The notes under the pieces: model-generated
Databases searched by the model: none
What the model saw: the letters and a program-made list of their open reading frames with translations, nothing else
What the model was told of the DNA's origin: nothing
Translations under genes and position numbers: made by a program
Part shown: positions 41,860 to 52,599 of the stretch, one piece after another
Position numbering within the stretch: the first letter of the stretch is position 1
Layout of the letters: every line of letters starts with the position of its first letter
Assembly (NCBI GenBank): GCA_037013685.1
Contig: CM072885.1
Location: 65,575,785-65,639,784, forward strand
Source: Acridotheres tristis
Lineage: Eukaryota > Chordata > Aves > Passeriformes > Sturnidae
Length of the DNA: 64,000 nt
Direction of reading: 5' to 3'

Positions 41860-42075
41860 GAGAGATTTAGGTTGGGTATTAGGAAAAAGTTCTTCCCCCA
41901 GAGGGTGGTTGAGCACTGGAACAGGGAAGTGACCACGGCCTCGAGACTCACAGAGCTCAAGAAGCACTTGGACAACGCCCTCAGGCACTTGGTAGGATTG
42001 TCCTTTGCAGGGTCTGGAGCTGGACTCCGGGATCCTTGTGGGTCCCTTCCAACTCAGAAAATTCAATGACTCCAT
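41860..42075 (+). mobile_element. CR1 LINE fragment, 3' region
   Basis: agagatttaggttgggtatt, then ttcttcccccagagggtggt, then gagcactggaacaggga, then gggtcccttccaactca and a terminal tcaatgactccatga form a clear CR1 3' region in plus orientation. It lies about 2.3 kb before the BHLHE41 start codon. Confidence 0.88.
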
Positions 42076-42791
42076 GAACAAATGTAAAGATTTGCTTTCC
42101 TCACCGGCAGCAGATTCTTCCACCCCCCTCTGTAGCAGTCCACAAGCCTCTCCTTCTGACCCCCCACCCCTATAACCTATAGGCATGTGGCACATGTATG
42201 TTGTTTATTTTTGTCCCCGGTTTAGCTTCACGGACAGCTTGGAAATGCCATCAAGTTAACAGGGAGAGAGCTATACAAGCCCGCAGTGCCGCTTGCTGCT
42301 TGCCAAGCAGGAGCCTCAAACACCTCATCAGAGCCTTCGCTGCTCCTAATACCTCATTCGCACTTTACAGACGGGCAGTGCGGTTCGGCAGCCCCCCCGC
42401 ACACAAAAATCACGAGTTAGCCTCCTGGCCAGATTACCTGCAAAGCACGGTCGTTAGACGGGGATGATGTGAGGTTCCCGTCTGTTTTTGGCAGGCGGGG
42501 GCGTGTTTGGTGTTTACTGGGGTAATTCCCCCGCCTCTCCCAGCCGCCCGATTCTGCGGGAGCCCGGATTTGGAGGTCACGCACCTCCAGGAGCCGGAGC
42601 CCGCGGAAGGGAAGAAGTAAAACTGAACCAAATGAAAAGCAAGCGATCAGCGCTGGCGGCGCGGATAAACACATCGCTATGGATCGCCTCAGCTGACACT
42701 TCCCGCCTGTGATTCCCGCCGGGAATACCGGAGAGAAGCCCGGCTGTGAGAGGGGATGGCAGTGTCGGGGGTGGCCGGTCCCCCCTCCCCG

Positions 42792-42797
42792 CACGTG
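42792..42797. promoter_or_regulatory. E-box CACGTG (distal)
   Basis: A perfect palindromic E-box 1.6 kb before the BHLHE41 ATG. It is a candidate site for CLOCK:BMAL1 and for autorepression by DEC proteins. Confidence 0.5.
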
Positions 42798-43197
42798 GGG
42801 CCGGGGCCGCTGCGCTCCCCGCACACGCCGCACACCCCGCACGTTGCAGGGCCACACATGCGGCGCCGGCGTGCAGGCACGGCGCACACGCGGGGACACG
42901 CGGGGACACACACACGCAGGGACACACACGCACGCACAGACGGCGCCTTTGCCCGGGGCACGGGAAAGAAGAGCATCCCCTTCCCTCGGGCACCGGCACC
43001 CCATCCTTCCGCTGGCTGGAGGGTCCTGGCGGGCTGCCCGGCGAGGGGCGGGGGGCGCGGGGCTGGAGGGACGCGGTCCTCGGTAGCCCGAGCCGAGGGT
43101 GCCCGGTGCCGCCCGGTGCCGCCCCCTGCTAGCGAGGGGCGGCGGGGCAGGGCCGCCCGGTGCAGCCCGGCGGCAGTGATGTGGCAGCAGGTCGGGT

Positions 43198-43203
43198 CAC
43201 GTT
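43198..43203. promoter_or_regulatory. E'-box CACGTT
   Basis: A single CACGTT in the BHLHE41 upstream CpG island. This non-canonical E-box is used in clock genes; its function here is inferred. Confidence 0.3.
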
Positions 43204-43837
43204 GCCGGCCCTGTGCTCGTACCAGTGTGAGACGGGATTAGGGAGGCGGCTGTCGGTGCCGCCGCCGCCGGCGGGGAGCGGGGGCTGCGCGGGCGCGCCC
43301 GGCGCGCAGGGACGCAGGCGGGGGGGTTCCCGCCCCGCCCCGTCCCGGGGCTGCTGCGGCCGGTCACGCTGCACCGGTGCAAATCCTCTGCCAATGTCAC
43401 CCCCCGCGCCCCGCAGGGATGCGGGCTGCCCGAGGGCAGCGTCAACAGCAGATGTGTTTACATTAGAGATAGACATATTTTTATATATGTGTGCCTCTAT
43501 ACGTGAGTCCGTCTGTACAGAGGAGCGCTTCTGCCGCGGTCTGGCGTTGCAGGCAGATCCGGCTCCCGTCCAAAGGTCGGGAGGGAGAGCTGCCGGGAGC
43601 AGCGGCGGTCGGGCTGGGGCACCGGGGGACGAGAGCTGCGGCACGGCAGCGCCGGGCCAGGGAGCGCTCCGCGCAGTAACACGAGTGTGCGCCTGTTCGT
43701 GCCCACGCATCCTATAGAAATCTATAGAAAACGTATGGCGAACGTGACCCCCTAACGCCCCCGACAAGAGAGAGGCTCGGTTATTACCCCCTTTCCTCCT
43801 CTGGACACGTTTTCCACTGACGAGTCTCCTCCCCGGA

Positions 43838-43930
43838 TACAAATTTTTAAAAATATAAAAATACAATAATAAAAGTAAAATTATTTCATAATTATTATAA
43901 ATTAGAAAAATAATAAAAATAATAAAACCA
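43838..43930. other. AT-rich insert within the BHLHE41 promoter CpG island
   Basis: About 93 bp of almost pure A/T (ataaaaatacaataataaaa and similar) is set sharply between GC-rich flanks. It contains TATAAAA at 43,854-43,860 and several AATAAT units. It could be a core promoter, a matrix or nucleosome-free element, or a decayed insertion. Confidence 0.85.
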
Positions 43931-44079
43931 CAGCGAGAGTGTCAACCATCACGGCGGCAACGCTGACGATGACAGCGACAGCGGCGGCAGCAGCAGTGAC
44001 ACGGGGGGAAGCCGCTGTCTCGCAGGGCGGCCCCGGGACCCCCCCCGTCCCCTCCCCGGTCCCGCCCCCGCCCGCGCCG

Positions 44080-44085
44080 CACGTG
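44080..44085. promoter_or_regulatory. E-box CACGTG (proximal)
   Basis: A perfect E-box 312 bp before the BHLHE41 ATG, in ccgcACGTGagccgg context. It is the best candidate clock-responsive site near the gene. Confidence 0.6.
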
Positions 44086-44301
44086 AGCCGGGTGCGGGGC
44101 TGGCTGGCGGCGCGCGTGCCCCGCGGGCAGGCGCGGCGGCGGCGGCGGCGGCGGCGGGAGCTGCGGGCGTGTGCGCGGGGAGCGCAGCGAAGGCGGGCGG
44201 GGGGGAGCGGCAGCGGCGGCGGAGGCACTTGGTGGGGTGGGGGTGGGACGAACCGCCGCACACTTTTGGCCACTGCACGGGAGAGGGGGGACGGAGGCTG
44301 C

Positions 44302-44457
44302 ATGTGCGCAGCGTCGCTCGCGGATCTCCCGAGACTGATCTCAGCATCCCGCAGGCTCAGTCAAAAGCAGCGACGAAACATCAGCCGCTGCCAGACATGG
44401 ATGAAGGAATCTCCCGCTTGCCGGAGAGGCAGCTACTGGAGCATAGGGATTTTATAG
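44302..44457 (+). other. overlapping upstream ORF of BHLHE41
   Basis: An ATG at 44,302 opens a 51-codon frame that overlaps the real start (44,397) out of frame and ends at TAG 44,455-44,457, one base before the exon 1 donor. Its start context is weak (T at -3, T at +4), so leaky scanning is expected. Whether it is in the mRNA depends on the true transcription start. Confidence 0.5.
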
Positions 44458-44458
44458 G
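44397..44458 (+). CDS. BHLHE41: BHLHE41 coding exon 1
   Basis: Encodes residues 1-20 plus two bases of Gly21, in the family N-terminal pattern ERQLLEHRDFIG. The donor is ATAGG|gtaagg. The ATG has a C at -1 and G at +4. Confidence 0.95.
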
Positions 44459-46657
44459 GTAAGGCGCCGGGGCAGTATCTCCGTCTCGTATCTCCACGGC
44501 GTTTCGTCTTCTTGAGAAAGTGCTGCGAAGCGCTGGGAGCGGCTCCGGCTCCCCGGCGGGGCGCGGGGCTCGCCGCCTCCCTCCGCTGGCGGACCCGGGC
44601 GAGCCCTTGCCCGGCCCTTCGGGCAGAGCGCTCGGTGCCCGTGTGCCCACTCGAGGAGGTCCTAGGCAAGCTGTCGCTACCCTTGCCGATGCTGGATCTT
44701 TGTGTTTTTCTCCAGGCTGGACTACCCTGCCCTGTATATGTGCAAACCCAAAAGAGGCGTAAAGAGGGACGAGAGCAAGGTAAGAATAAGTTTTTGGGGC
44801 TCTCTTCTCGCTTAACGGCTTAATTGGGGTCCGCTGAATTTTGCAGCGTAGCTTCGCTCCCAAGAGCATCCCCGGGGGGCTGCGCATACAACTTGCCCCC
44901 CGAATAGCAAGTGGGTTTACGAGCGAGCTGGCACGGCGGGGAGAGCGGTGCCTTGACGATAATTTGCGCGGCATGTGGTCCGCATGACATTTGTTTTGGT
45001 TTTGATCAGCGTTCCGAGGGACTCTGCCTAACACTTGGCTTTTCCGGGTTTTGCTAATTAGGAAACGTACAAACTGCCACATAGACTGATAGAAAAGAAG
45101 AGGCGAGACAGGATTAACGAATGCATTGCCCAGCTGAAGGATTTACTGCCCGAGCATCTGAAACTGACGGTAAGGTGCCCAGGAGCGAACATGCCCATGC
45201 GCATGCAGGGGCCGGCAGCCTGCCCGCTGCGCAGCTCCCGGGACGCCGGGCTGCCTGCCTGCTGCCCGCCCGCCCTCCTGGCCCTAATGTGCAGACTAAT
45301 GAGACTCGGGGACCGGTGTCACCGAAATTAACGGAGGCGGCGTTTGGTGGTAGCCAAAACGGGCCGGGAGGTAGCCAAGCCTCCCCCTACCCTTGCCTTT
45401 GCAGACGCTAGGACACCTGGAGAAAGCGGTGGTGCTGGAACTGACTTTGAAGCACTTGAAAGCGCTAACAGCCTTAACAGAGCAGCAGCACCAGAAGATT
45501 ATTGCTTTGCAGAATGGTAAGCGGGGCTCGAGGGGCACCGCCGCTGGGGCGCGCCGGGGGCGGGCAGGGGGAGGCGCGGAGCGGGGTACCCCATGCCGGA
45601 GCCATGCCGGGTAAACGCTGTCCCCGCTCGGTCTCCCCCCGCAGGGGAGCGCTCCATGAAGTCTCCGGTGCAGGCCGACCTGGACGCCTTCCACTCGGGC
45701 TTTCAGACGTGCGCGAAGGAAGTGCTGCAGTACCTCTCCCGCTTCGAGAGCTGGACCCCCCGCGAGCAGCGATGCGCGCAGCTCCTCGGCCACCTGCACT
45801 CCATCTCGTCGCAGTTCCTCCCCGGCCCTCAGCTCCTCTCGCCGCCGCCGGGCCCTCTCAGCAAGGGATCCTCCTCCTCTTCCTCCCCGCCCGCCCCTCC
45901 CTGCGCGCCGGGCCACAAGCCGGAGGGCCAGGCTAACTGCGTGCCCGTTATCCAGCGGACTCACGCCGCCGAGCTCAGCGCCGAGACCGACACGGACACG
46001 GACAGCGGCTACGGCGGGGAAGGCGAGGCGCGCTCCGAGCGCGGCCCCGCGGCGGCGGCCGGCGGAGCGCTGCCCGCCCTGGCCATCAAGCAGGAGCCGT
46101 CGGGGGACGAAGTGCCCCCCGCGCCCAAGCGGCTGAAGCTGGACCGCGGCGGGAGCCCCATGCCCGGCCCGCCGGGGCTGGCGGCGCGGGGCGCCGAGGC
46201 GGCGGCGGCGGCGGCAGCGGCGGCCGCGCTGGTCAGACCCGACGCCGCCCTGCTGGGCTCGCTGATGGCCCTGGGGGCGGGCGGCGGCGGGGCTCCCTTC
46301 GGACAGCCGGCGGCGGCCCCTTTCTGCCTGCCCTTCTACTTCATCTCCCCCTCGGCCGCCGCCGCCTACATGCAGCCCTTCCTGGATAAAAGCAGCCTGG
46401 AGAAGTATCTCTACCCCGCCGCCCCCATCCCGCTCCTCTACCCGGGCATCCCGGCCCAGGCAGCCGCCGCCGCGGCCGCCGCCGCCGCCTCCTTCCCCTG
46501 CCTCTCCTCCGTGCTCGGCCCCGCCGAGAAGGCGGCGGCGGCCGCTGCCGGGCTGCCCCCGACGCCCCACCTCCCGCACCCCTTCGCTGCCGCCGCCGAG
46601 CCCGGCGAGGAGCCCGAGCCCGCAGCTGCCGAGGAGCCCGGTGCCGAGGGCCCGTGA
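44397..46657 (+). CDS. BHLHE41: class E bHLH protein 41 (DEC2/SHARP1), five exons, 452 aa
   Basis: Joined exons 44,397-44,458, 44,716-44,779, 45,062-45,169, 45,405-45,516 and 45,645-46,657 give 452 residues (human protein: 482). DEC2 is a nuclear repressor that binds E-boxes, opposes CLOCK:BMAL1 and acts in circadian timing, sleep length and differentiation. The protein starts MDEGI...ERQLLEHRDFIG. The bHLH spans about 47-103, with basic region RLIEKKRRDRINE and helix 2 LGHLEKAVVLELTLKHLKAL. The Orange domain is about 131-167. A TDTDTDSGYGG segment (230-240), an IKQEP sumoylation consensus (263-267) and a KRLKLD basic stretch (277-282) follow. The C-terminus is Ala/Pro-rich with three alanine runs, and it lacks the WRPW tail of HES proteins, as DEC proteins do. 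All introns are short (257, 282, 235 and 128 bp) and GT-AG. Coding GC is very high, like the surrounding island. Identification is secure. Confidence 0.97.
44716..44779 (+). CDS. BHLHE41: BHLHE41 coding exon 2
   Basis: Encodes LDYPALYMCKPKRGVKRDESK (22-42), the linker before the basic region. The acceptor is ttctccag and the donor is AAG|gtaaga. Human DEC2 reads LDYSSLYMCKPKR here. Confidence 0.95.
45062..45169 (+). CDS. BHLHE41: BHLHE41 coding exon 3 (basic region, helix 1)
   Basis: Encodes residues 43-78: ETYKLPHRLIEKKRRDRINE followed by helix 1 CIAQLKDLLPEHLKLT. The proline at 48 in the basic region is typical of DEC proteins. The acceptor is tgctaattag, and the donor ACG|gtaagg leaves phase 0. 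Confidence 0.97.
45405..45516 (+). CDS. BHLHE41: BHLHE41 coding exon 4 (helix 2)
   Basis: Encodes residues 79-115 plus the first base of Gly116: TLGHLEKAVVLELTLKHLKA then LTALTEQQHQKIIALQN. The sequence is virtually identical to mammalian DEC2. The acceptor is cctttgcag and the donor is AATG|gtaagc. Confidence 0.97.
45645..46657 (+). CDS. BHLHE41: BHLHE41 coding exon 5 (Orange domain, repressor C-terminus)
   Basis: Encodes residues 117-452 and the stop TGA (46,655-46,657). It begins ERSMKSPVQADLDAFHSG, and the Orange domain ends near SQFLPGPQLL. Conserved blocks after the low-complexity parts are CVPVIQRTH, the TDTDTDSGYGG segment, PFCLPFYFISPSAAAAYMQP, FLDKSSLEKYLYP, PLLYPGIPA and FPCLSSVL. 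Alanine runs of about 10, 10 and 6 residues separate them. The C-terminal end (after PHPF) is shorter than in human. Confidence 0.96.
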
Positions 46658-47932
46658 GACGCCCCGGGGGCTCCCCGCCGCCGCTGCCCTCCCCTCGGAC
46701 TGAGGGGCCGTCGGGCCGGCACTTGCGCCCCCGGTTTCCTACGGAGGGCAGGGGTCGCCGGGGCCGGCGATCGCCGGGAGCTGCCGGCCGCGGGATGCTG
46801 GGCCCGGCCCGGGGGAGTCCCGCTGCCGGGCGGCAGGTCCCGGAGCGGCCCCCGCAGAGGACTGTCGAGGATAAAATTTGCTACTCAGTATTTTTTTAAT
46901 GTTTGGCTTTATAAATGCATAAATAAGGAAAACAAAACAAAACAAAAAAAAAAAAGAAGAAGAAGGAAGAAAACATAGTAAGGATACTTTTTTTTTCTCT
47001 CTCTCTATATAGAGTAATTAAATGTGGCACCTTACTTGGAATGGGTTTATACAGAGTGTCCCTAAGTCCCACTTGGGAGCTTGCACTTGTTGTCCGGGAG
47101 ACCTGGATGGGTTCAGGGGGAGGGCGGGGAGCGAGGCGAGGGAGGAAGGGCAGAGCCCAGCACCTGTGCTAGCACTTTATGCAGAACCGGAGCGTGGAGG
47201 ATGCACCCTGAGCCCAAACCTGCAGTGCCTTGAGCACCCGGGGATGCCGCTGGCTCCAGCAAGTTTTGGGTGTGCAAGGGAAGGAGGGTCAGACCCATTA
47301 CATAACCTTGTGTTTATTTCTTTTTTTTTTTTTTTTTTTTTGGCTAAGGTATACAGGTGTGGCAAGTGCATTTGTTCTCACCCCATCTTTATTTAATTCA
47401 GTATGTTCCCGAGAGATTTTTTTCTCCCCCAAACCTTGCTGTATAAAATGAATGTTACTGCACTGAACTACAAAAAAGAAACCCCCTTCTGTCCCCCAAG
47501 AAAACACAGAGCAGCTTGTCAGCCTGAACTCATTTTATCCTAAATTCCGAGTGACAGAAACTGGAGGCCATAGGTAAACACCTCGCTGTGCAATCAGAAA
47601 CGATTAAACCAGTTGGGGTAAGTTTCCCGTATGGGTTCTTCCCTCATCCCATGCTCAAATACTGCGATTTCCCTTTCTGGAGACAAACCAGACGCCAGAT
47701 AATCACACAGATAAAGCTTTTATAATAAGGCTTAAACCAAGACCTTGCCTAGATATTTTTAGTTTGTTGCCAAGGTAGCACTGTGAGAAATCTCACTTGA
47801 ATGTTATGTAAGAGGTGAGACACCACAGCCTGGCGAGGAGTGTGTGCGTGTCCGGGGTCCGTCAGTCCGTTTGGTGCATCTGCTGCTGCTGTTGCTACTG
47901 TTTGCCTCAAACGCTGTGTTTAAACAACGTTA

Positions 47933-47972
47933 CAAAAAAAAAAAAAAGAAAAAAAAAAGAAAAAAAAAAAAG
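47933..47972 (+). repeat. A-rich tract in the BHLHE41 3' UTR
   Basis: About 40 bp of A with scattered G. In RNA it would be an internal A-run that can misprime oligo-dT cDNA. Confidence 0.9.
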
Positions 47973-48181
47973 AAACTTACTAGCCTACAGAGTGGCTGTA
48001 TGTAAATAGTTGTTAATACATCCAATTAATGATGTCTGACATGCTATTTTTGTAGGGAGAAAAATATGTGTTAATGATATTTTGAGTTAAATATCTTTTG
48101 GGAGGATTTGCTGAAGAAGTTGCACTTTTGTTACAATGCTTATGCTTGATACAAGCTTATGCTGTCTTAAATTATTAAAAA

Positions 48182-48187
48182 AATAAA
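48182..48187 (+). terminator. BHLHE41 poly(A) signal AATAAA (likely)
   Basis: AATAAA in attattaaaaaaataaatcc, about 1.5 kb past the stop. A second AATAAA at about 48,340 could give a longer form. Confidence 0.55.
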
Positions 48188-48205
48188 TCCTGTCTGCAAG
48201 AAACC

Positions 48206-51200
48206 AGCTGTTTTACAACAGTTTAGTATGTGATATATTAGAAATCAATCTTTATATTCAGTATTTTCCAGCACTCCATGAATTCTATTATCTAAATATT
48301 TCCACACTATTTTGTGATTAAAAAAATTCTTACTAAGGAATAAAAACTTTAATACACAAAATGGGGCTGTCTACTAATTAAAAATGCAATGATAATACAT
48401 AATAATTGGTGCATTGAGCTTCAAACTGTATGATTGTGTGGCTGATGATGATTTAATTCACATTTTCAATCTGGGTTTGAATTTGCTGGGTTTCCTTTAA
48501 CTCTCTCTGGAAAACTCTGGTTTAATACGTGCACATTTCACAAAGCAAAGTGTGGAACACACAGGTTTCTTCCTGACATCTACTTTTTTCCCTCTTCTTT
48601 TTGCAAAGTACTAATCTTTAAAATTAACACTTGACAGTCCTGGTGCTGCATGGGAGCTCTCTTTGCTCACAAGGAACAAACTTTATGATTTGCCTGACAA
48701 TCTAATGACGTATTATTCTCTGCAGGAATGAATGATGGGTGTCCCAGCTTGGAAATACTCTATGAAAACTGAATATTTTGTGGTGGGGGGAGAGGAAGAG
48801 GAGGAATAGAGCAGTGGAAGCAGGAAGATCATTCCTGGCATGGAAATGCAGCACTCTAAAGGCTTCCACAGACTGAATAGCAGAGCTGTAGATCACCTTT
48901 CCTTGCAAAATTTTTTGCAGGGAAATAAAATTAAAGGAACCCCTCAAACAGTATCCAGTGTTTACGTAAGAGAGAGATGAAGGGAACGTTCCGTGCTCCC
49001 TCTGCTGGTTCTCCAATACTGGTGATTACACTGACAAGGAATGAAGTTGGAGTGGGATAAAAAGCTCCTAAGACTCGTGCTAACTCTATCAATCCTTTAA
49101 AATAGAGGACGAAATATAAATTGGATGAAAAATAACCACTTCTTTTACTCAAGTAGGATTGTTAAGAAATAGGCGTCTTCACATGGAAGCTGTAGTAAAT
49201 TTAATTCCAATTAGAGATACAAGCGGACTATCTACAAATACCACTGAATACATAGACATAAATAATAAAGAAATAATGGACCAAAGGCTGCTACAGTGCA
49301 CCACTCTACCTGCCAAAGTAAATTACTAGTTAGGGAAACGGGAAAAAATCTGTGTCTGGCTTCATCTGTCTTTGGATCTGGTTCTGTTCCCTGTGTTGTC
49401 ACAGGAATGAAAGTGAGCTGGGCTCAACCCTTCCCCTTGGTAACTTTGACCTGCATACTTGAACAGCTTAACACTTGTTAGGCCAGCTTTTAGGCTGGGA
49501 TGAAGGTGCTCGTGTATTCCAGCTCCTCCTGCCAGCCAGGGAATCGGCCTGACTGAGCACAAAGTCCTTCCTGCCAGATCACCACACCGACACAAAGGGT
49601 GGAGCCACAAGCACTTCATAAAAAGCTGTGCCCCTCCTGAAGAGCACAGTTTGAAACCTGAGCATGAGCAAGGCTTTAGGTCTCCTTCAAATTTCCTTCC
49701 TTTGGGAATATGAATTGGTTTAGGTTTCACTGGGCTATAAACCTAGATCCTTAGAGGGCTTTATCAGTTTCAGTATTTACCATGTACAGTAACAGGAAGG
49801 CTTGGTTTTATTAGCCCTTGAATCAAACGTGCCAAATGATTTCACGCCAAGTTGCAGCATCAGTGAAATCTATTATATTTTATGACATAAAACATAAAGA
49901 CAAATTATGTGTATTCTGATAATCCCAATGCCTAACAAAAGCAAACATGGGGAAAAAAGGTTTGTAATTGAGGCTGATAACCCACTGCTGCTGGAGGCAA
50001 AAGGCAAATGACAGGAGGGACCCTAGTGTCACCCTTAATTATTAAATTCCAGGCTTCCTCAGATCCCTTTGGAGCCTAAATCAATTTGAATATCTTGAAT
50101 TTTCTTGAGGTTAAAAACAACCACAGAAACACTGGACAAGAGCTTCCCATCTCTAAATATACATTCCCTTATGGAAGTGCTGAGAGTGTAGGGCTGGGTG
50201 CTACAATTACTGTTTACACTTGAATCCATATTCTGTTGTCCCGTAAACCACAAGATAAGTGATGCAAGCTTGATTTCTTAAGCAATAAAAGTTGAAAACA
50301 GATTTTATAATCCAGTATATTATAGTGGCATGGCAGGCTCCATTAGAGTGTATTAAATAAAGATGGTTGAGACTGTTAAGTCAATGGAAGGCAGTATCAT
50401 GTACCTCCAACTGAAGGAGAAGGAATTTTTATATTTGGAGGGGTTACAGTGAGCTTGACTATCAGCCTTATTTGAGAAGGGTCTGACCTACCATTAAAGC
50501 CGTGTGAGTTCTTTTCTGGAGCACAGTAGGCCTTGGAGTAGGTCCTGAGTTTGTGTTTTGGACCTTGCTTGTTTAATTTTCACTTTAGTCGGGGCAGAGT
50601 GAGTATCTGACATCCAGCAAGCCTGGGAACTGTATGCAAGGTGTGTTTCAGCACCTCTAAATTCCTAAATGCAGCCTGCCCTGTAACCTGGGTCTTGCAA
50701 GGCATTTCCTTTTCCCTTCAAACCTCAGCTCCTGGAATCATGTGATCCCTGCCTTCTTTGAGAAGTTTCCTGCCTTCTAGCTGCAGAAATTAACTCGGAG
50801 AAAGAAAGTAACAAAACCACCGAATTTCCTCTCTGAGAAAAAAAAAAAAAAAAAAGCGTTGGATTTTTTAAAGCCAGTTTGACTCGGGAAAGTCTGGATG
50901 TCTGTCTCCTGCAGGCTCGGAGCAGCTCGCTGGGAAGCAGCAGAGAGAAGCCGGTGGCTCACCTGCTGCCAGCAGCAGCTGCGTGAGCCCCGGACACGTG
51001 TGGGCTGGATGTGAGCACACAAGGGCGAGCTGCTCCGCTCGCTGCATCCTTCCCGTGGCTCCAGCACTCCAGCCTGCAGGGCTGTCAATCTGTCACAAGC
51101 ACTAAATTCACGGCAGCCTCGATGAGGGCGCTGCCGCGGGCTGCAGGAGCTGCCCTGCCTGGGACAGGCTGTTCTGCCTCGCTGAACTCACGGGGCACCC

Positions 51201-51996
51201 AGTGGCAGCGCACCTGCTGCTGCTGCTGCAAACATTCCCCTCCCTGCGTGGCCATCCCAGAGGATGCAGGCGATGTCTGGGACAGGAGAGAAGATATTCC
51301 CTTATGTTTCAGCAAGCAGGGACTTTGATCCCAGGCAGCTCTACTGGGTCATAGGGACCGAGGAGAGTTGTTTCTCCCGCCTCCATAAAGCCCTTTTGGT
51401 TGCTCGTTCGGGTTTTTTACTTTGCTTTTTGCTACATGTTTTTTAAGCATGCGACCAAGGCGCCCCTCATAACTAAGTAATTTCTAGGGAATAACCTCAG
51501 GAAAAGAGCCATGTAAATATGGCACCTTCTTCCTCAACAGAAAATTGTCTCCCCAGTATGTTTGGATTAATACCCACATCACAGAGCCAGATGAGCTGAC
51601 AGATGCTGAAATGAATTCTATTCTCACCATACAAGGTTGCCAAGGCTCCAGCCCTTCTGTGGGTGGCAGGCAGGCCCACAGCCTTCCTTACATATGATGT
51701 TGTTTGCAAAAGAACCCATCTAGGTGGGAGCAGCAGCCCCTCTGCATGGGCCAAATAATTATATACTTGATTGCAATGCACTGCATTGGCTTCAAGTTTG
51801 GAGCCTGTGAGTAGCAACCCCGATCAGCACTTCTGTAGTATGGAGATCACAGCTTCCAGCAAAGCTCCTAAGGCTGGGCCCTAGGTTCCAGCTGCAAGAC
51901 CTGGAATATAAGTATCTCCATTAGAAACAGTCATAAACCACAAAGTGCAGACTCTGTAGCAACGAGGCAGCCCAAACTGCAGGGGAAAAAAGCTTC
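48206..51996. other. intergenic DNA downstream of BHLHE41
   Basis: AT-rich at first (48,200-50,450), and some of it could be longer 3' UTR isoforms. It becomes GC-richer at about 50,880-51,300, with an A-run at 50,828-50,847 before that. No exon is recognised. Confidence 0.6.
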
Positions 51997-52150
51997 TCTT
52001 CACAGAATCCCAGCATGGGTCAGGCTGGAAGGGACCACAGTGGGTCATCTGGTCCCACCTCCCTGCTCCAGCATCCCAGAGCACAGGGCACGGGATTGTG
52101 TCCAGATGGTTCTGGAATCTCTCCAGTGAGGGAGACTCCACACCCTTTAT
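51997..52150 (-). mobile_element. CR1 LINE fragment, 3' end
   Basis: cacagaatcccagcatgggt, caggctggaagggaccaca and gtgggtcatctggtcccacc mark a minus-oriented CR1 3' end, followed by ccagatggttctggaatctc from its 3' region. Confidence 0.85.
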
Positions 52151-52320
52151 TGGCAGCAAGGTATCCAGAACTGTTTGCAGGACTAGCAGTAGGAGAAACT
52201 GAGTGTGTCCTTTTAACATATAAGTTTAACTCTTTTGTTCTGCACGGGACTGAGAGTTTAGAAAAGAACTAAAGAAGAAAAATCTTTTTAAGCTTTGATT
52301 TAAAGGAAAGGGCACCAATC

Positions 52321-52560
52321 TTAAGCTGCACTGGGGGAGGTTTAGGCTGGACATGAGGGAAAATTTTTTCACTGAACGAATGATCAGACATTGGAACGGG
52401 CTGCCCAGGGAGATGGAGTCACTGTTCCTGCAGATTATAAAGGAAAGACTGGATGTGGCACTGTGCCATGGTCTGCTTGACACGGTGATATTCGGTCACA
52501 GGACGGACTCGATGATCGCAGAGGACTTTTCCAACCTAAACGCTTCTGTGATGCTGTGAA
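52321..52560 (+). mobile_element. CR1 LINE fragment, 3' region to its end
   Basis: gggggaggtttaggctggac, gggaaaattttttcactgaa, gacattggaacgggctgccc and then acttttccaacctaaacgct with a gtgatgctgtg tail form a plus-oriented CR1 with an intact 3' terminus at about 52,558. Confidence 0.88.
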
Positions 52561-52599
52561 AAGAGAAGGTCTGTCCCACTTGTGCACGCTGGGCTTGTC

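Larger units (their letters stand above)
42440..44396 (+). promoter_or_regulatory. BHLHE41: BHLHE41 CpG-island promoter and 5' UTR
   Basis: Very GC- and CpG-rich DNA runs from about 42,440 through the gene. It contains CACGTG E-boxes at 42,792 and 44,080, a CACGTT E'-box at 43,198, many GC boxes and degenerate CACGCGGGGACA-type repeats at about 42,880-42,945. The transcription start cannot be fixed: a TATAAAA lies at 43,854-43,860 inside an AT-rich insert, but CpG-island promoters often start elsewhere. Mammalian DEC2 is driven by CLOCK:BMAL1 through E-boxes, which fits these sites. Confidence 0.7.
46658..48205 (+). other. BHLHE41: BHLHE41 3' UTR (predicted)
   Basis: GC-rich for about 200 bp and then abruptly AT-rich. 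It includes a T-run (47,322-47,341), an A-rich run (47,933-47,972) and a long AT-rich end typical of a conserved 3' UTR. The end is set by AATAAA at 48,182-48,187. Confidence 0.6.

Noticed and set aside
43129..43866. 245-aa minus-strand frame and other long frames across the BHLHE41 CpG island
   Set aside because: Stop codons are rare in such GC-rich DNA. The translations are Arg/Ala/Pro-rich, with no domain and no splice logic.
45296..46579. 427-aa minus-strand frame opposite BHLHE41 exon 5
   Set aside because: It is the antisense shadow of a GC-rich coding exon and has only low-complexity Gly/Arg content.
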